Positions 57,817-64,000 of a DNA stretch of 64,000 nucleotides are shown here, one piece after another (the first letter of the stretch is position 1; the number at the start of each line of letters is the position of its first letter). A program made the position numbers and the translations under genes. The notes beneath the pieces are model-generated. The model was not told the origin of the DNA. It searched no databases and worked only from the letters and a program-made list of their open reading frames with translations. The stretch is taken from assembly GCA_963682055.1 (NCBI GenBank), contig OY821743.1:17271566-17335565 (forward strand). Direction: 5' to 3'. The DNA is from Primula veris. Its lineage: Eukaryota; Streptophyta; Magnoliopsida; Ericales; Primulaceae.

Positions 57817-58009
57817 TAGGGCTGGGCAAAAAACCGAAAAAGCCGAACCGAACCGAAAAAGACCGAAACCGAAAAAGCCCGAAAAACCGAAACTGGACTG
57901 AAAAAACCCGGTCCGGTTCAGTCCAAAAAATAAAAAGACCGAAACCGAAAAATATGCTCAGTTTCGGTTTTGCTAAAAACCGAACCGAACCGGACCGAAC
58001 CCACCCCTA
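57817..58009. mobile_element. hAT-type MITE (193 bp) with 8-bp TSD
   Basis: Termini TAGGGCTGGGC and the reverse complement of TAGGGGTGGGT. CTTCTAGT is duplicated at 57809-57816 and 58010-58017. The interior is almost entirely CCGAA/AACCG words. Non-coding. Confidence 0.88.
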
Positions 58010-58716
58010 CTTCTAGTATGACACTAGGTATGATGTAGACGTATAATTTTCCGACTCTACGAAAAAATTATACCTTTGTACTTATAAGATACATCCAACC
58101 GAGCCCTATATCTTTGGCTATTGCCCCTTATCTTATGTTTGGTTTCATACCTACTTCCTCCCTGTCCTTATTATAAGCATAGAGAGTATTGAAAAAATGT
58201 AGACTTAAATGTTTGATGGTTTCTAGGGTTTTTGTAATTTTAGGAGTTACTACCCTCATTTTGTACCATAGTGATATGTTTCATGGAAAACTACATGGAG
58301 GAAAAGGAAAGCCACATGGAATAGTGTATGTGCATAAGACGTTATAGTTTCAATTAATAAAATTATGGACGGGTAGAGTTTCACTCTTCTTTTCAGTGGA
58401 GTTGATAGTCATGTCATGTTTAATATTGTTGTAGTGATGTACTGATGTGGCAATGTGGCAATGATAATTAAACTATATTTAAGTTGTAAGCCTGCAATTT
58501 TAAGGCATCTCAGGGTTCTTCTATTGTAAAGACTAAAGAGTAATGAGTGTTTTCCAACCAGATTGTATCCATACATATTTCGCCGTACTTACCCAAATTT
58601 CTAGTCATACATAATTACGTAAGCATAATGATGTGGCATTTAGTTGCAATTTTGGGACATTACATATCTTATTTCCTATGGTAGCACTACTTTCAATTAA
58701 GTTTTCCTCAATTCAG

Positions 58717-64000
<5,284 letters not shown>

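Larger units (their letters stand above)
56946..58716 (+). other. Inferred 5'-UTR intron of the isomerase gene
   Basis: The coding ATG at 58717 follows TTTCCTCAATTCAG directly, an ideal acceptor. A matching donor CCTCCAG|GTTTAC lies at 56945/56946. The segment holds (CT)n at 56951-56972, (TG)n at 57053-57069, a minisatellite and a hAT MITE. 58010-58700 has nothing else recognised. This is inferred from splice signals only. Confidence 0.5.

Overview
This is eudicot-type plant nuclear DNA: AT-rich, intron-bearing and full of transposable elements. It holds few host genes: a secreted beta-1,3-glucanase gene (27.7-33.0 kb, +), a tandem pair of small 8-Cys defensin-like genes (45.0-46.6 kb, +), the 5' three quarters of a cytosolic glucose-6-phosphate isomerase gene (56.9-64.0 kb, +, running off the end), a tRNA-Lys(UUU) and a tRNA-Glu(UUC). 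I could not assign genus or family from sequence alone.

0-14.2 kb is a rearranged Ty3/gypsy-derived cluster. It contains a truncated integrase and a series of small coiled-coil genes, plus a four-exon gene with a 'putative gypsy type transposon' (Transposase_28-like) domain. Most of this cluster is present twice, head to head, as a roughly 4.5-5 kb inverted duplication (about 328-4880 and 6360-11443). A reverse-oriented LTR and a primer binding site complementary to tRNA-Lys lie in the loop. The two arms have decayed differently: the spliced gene is open on the left and frameshifted on the right, while the 190-aa coiled-coil gene is open on the right and stopped on the left.

14.2-27.6 kb is intergenic and made largely of non-autonomous elements: a Mutator-like MITE with a 9-bp target-site duplication (TSD), an LTR-like block, a large minisatellite foldback, two further foldbacks, a 181-bp CACTA-type MITE, a Stowaway-like element, a tandem segmental duplication, a tRNA-derived SINE and Helitron-like 3' ends.

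33.9-44.8 kb is a full-length Ty1/copia element of SIRE-like organisation: LTRs, tRNA-iMet PBS, gag with two zinc knuckles, protease, integrase, RT-RNase H, and an extra ORF after pol. It has a 5-bp TSD and several stop codons. About 428 bp of its LTR is inverted in one LTR relative to the other, and its 3' LTR carries a complete 692-bp Cassandra-type TRIM (with 5S-rRNA-like LTRs) that has its own TSD. Its insertion separates the glucanase gene from the defensin-like pair. A copy of the glucanase 3' UTR lies beyond the pair at 48.1-48.9 kb, and a reversed copy of the defensin-like 5' flank lies between the glucanase and the copia element, so this neighbourhood was duplicated and rearranged before or around the insertion.

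49.6-56.9 kb is AT-rich intergenic DNA with microsatellites, short tandem duplications and Helitron- or hAT-like pieces. The isomerase gene follows. It probably has a 5'-UTR intron that holds a (CT)n tract, a four-copy 100-bp minisatellite and a hAT-type MITE, and its first coding intron has a GC-AG splice pair.
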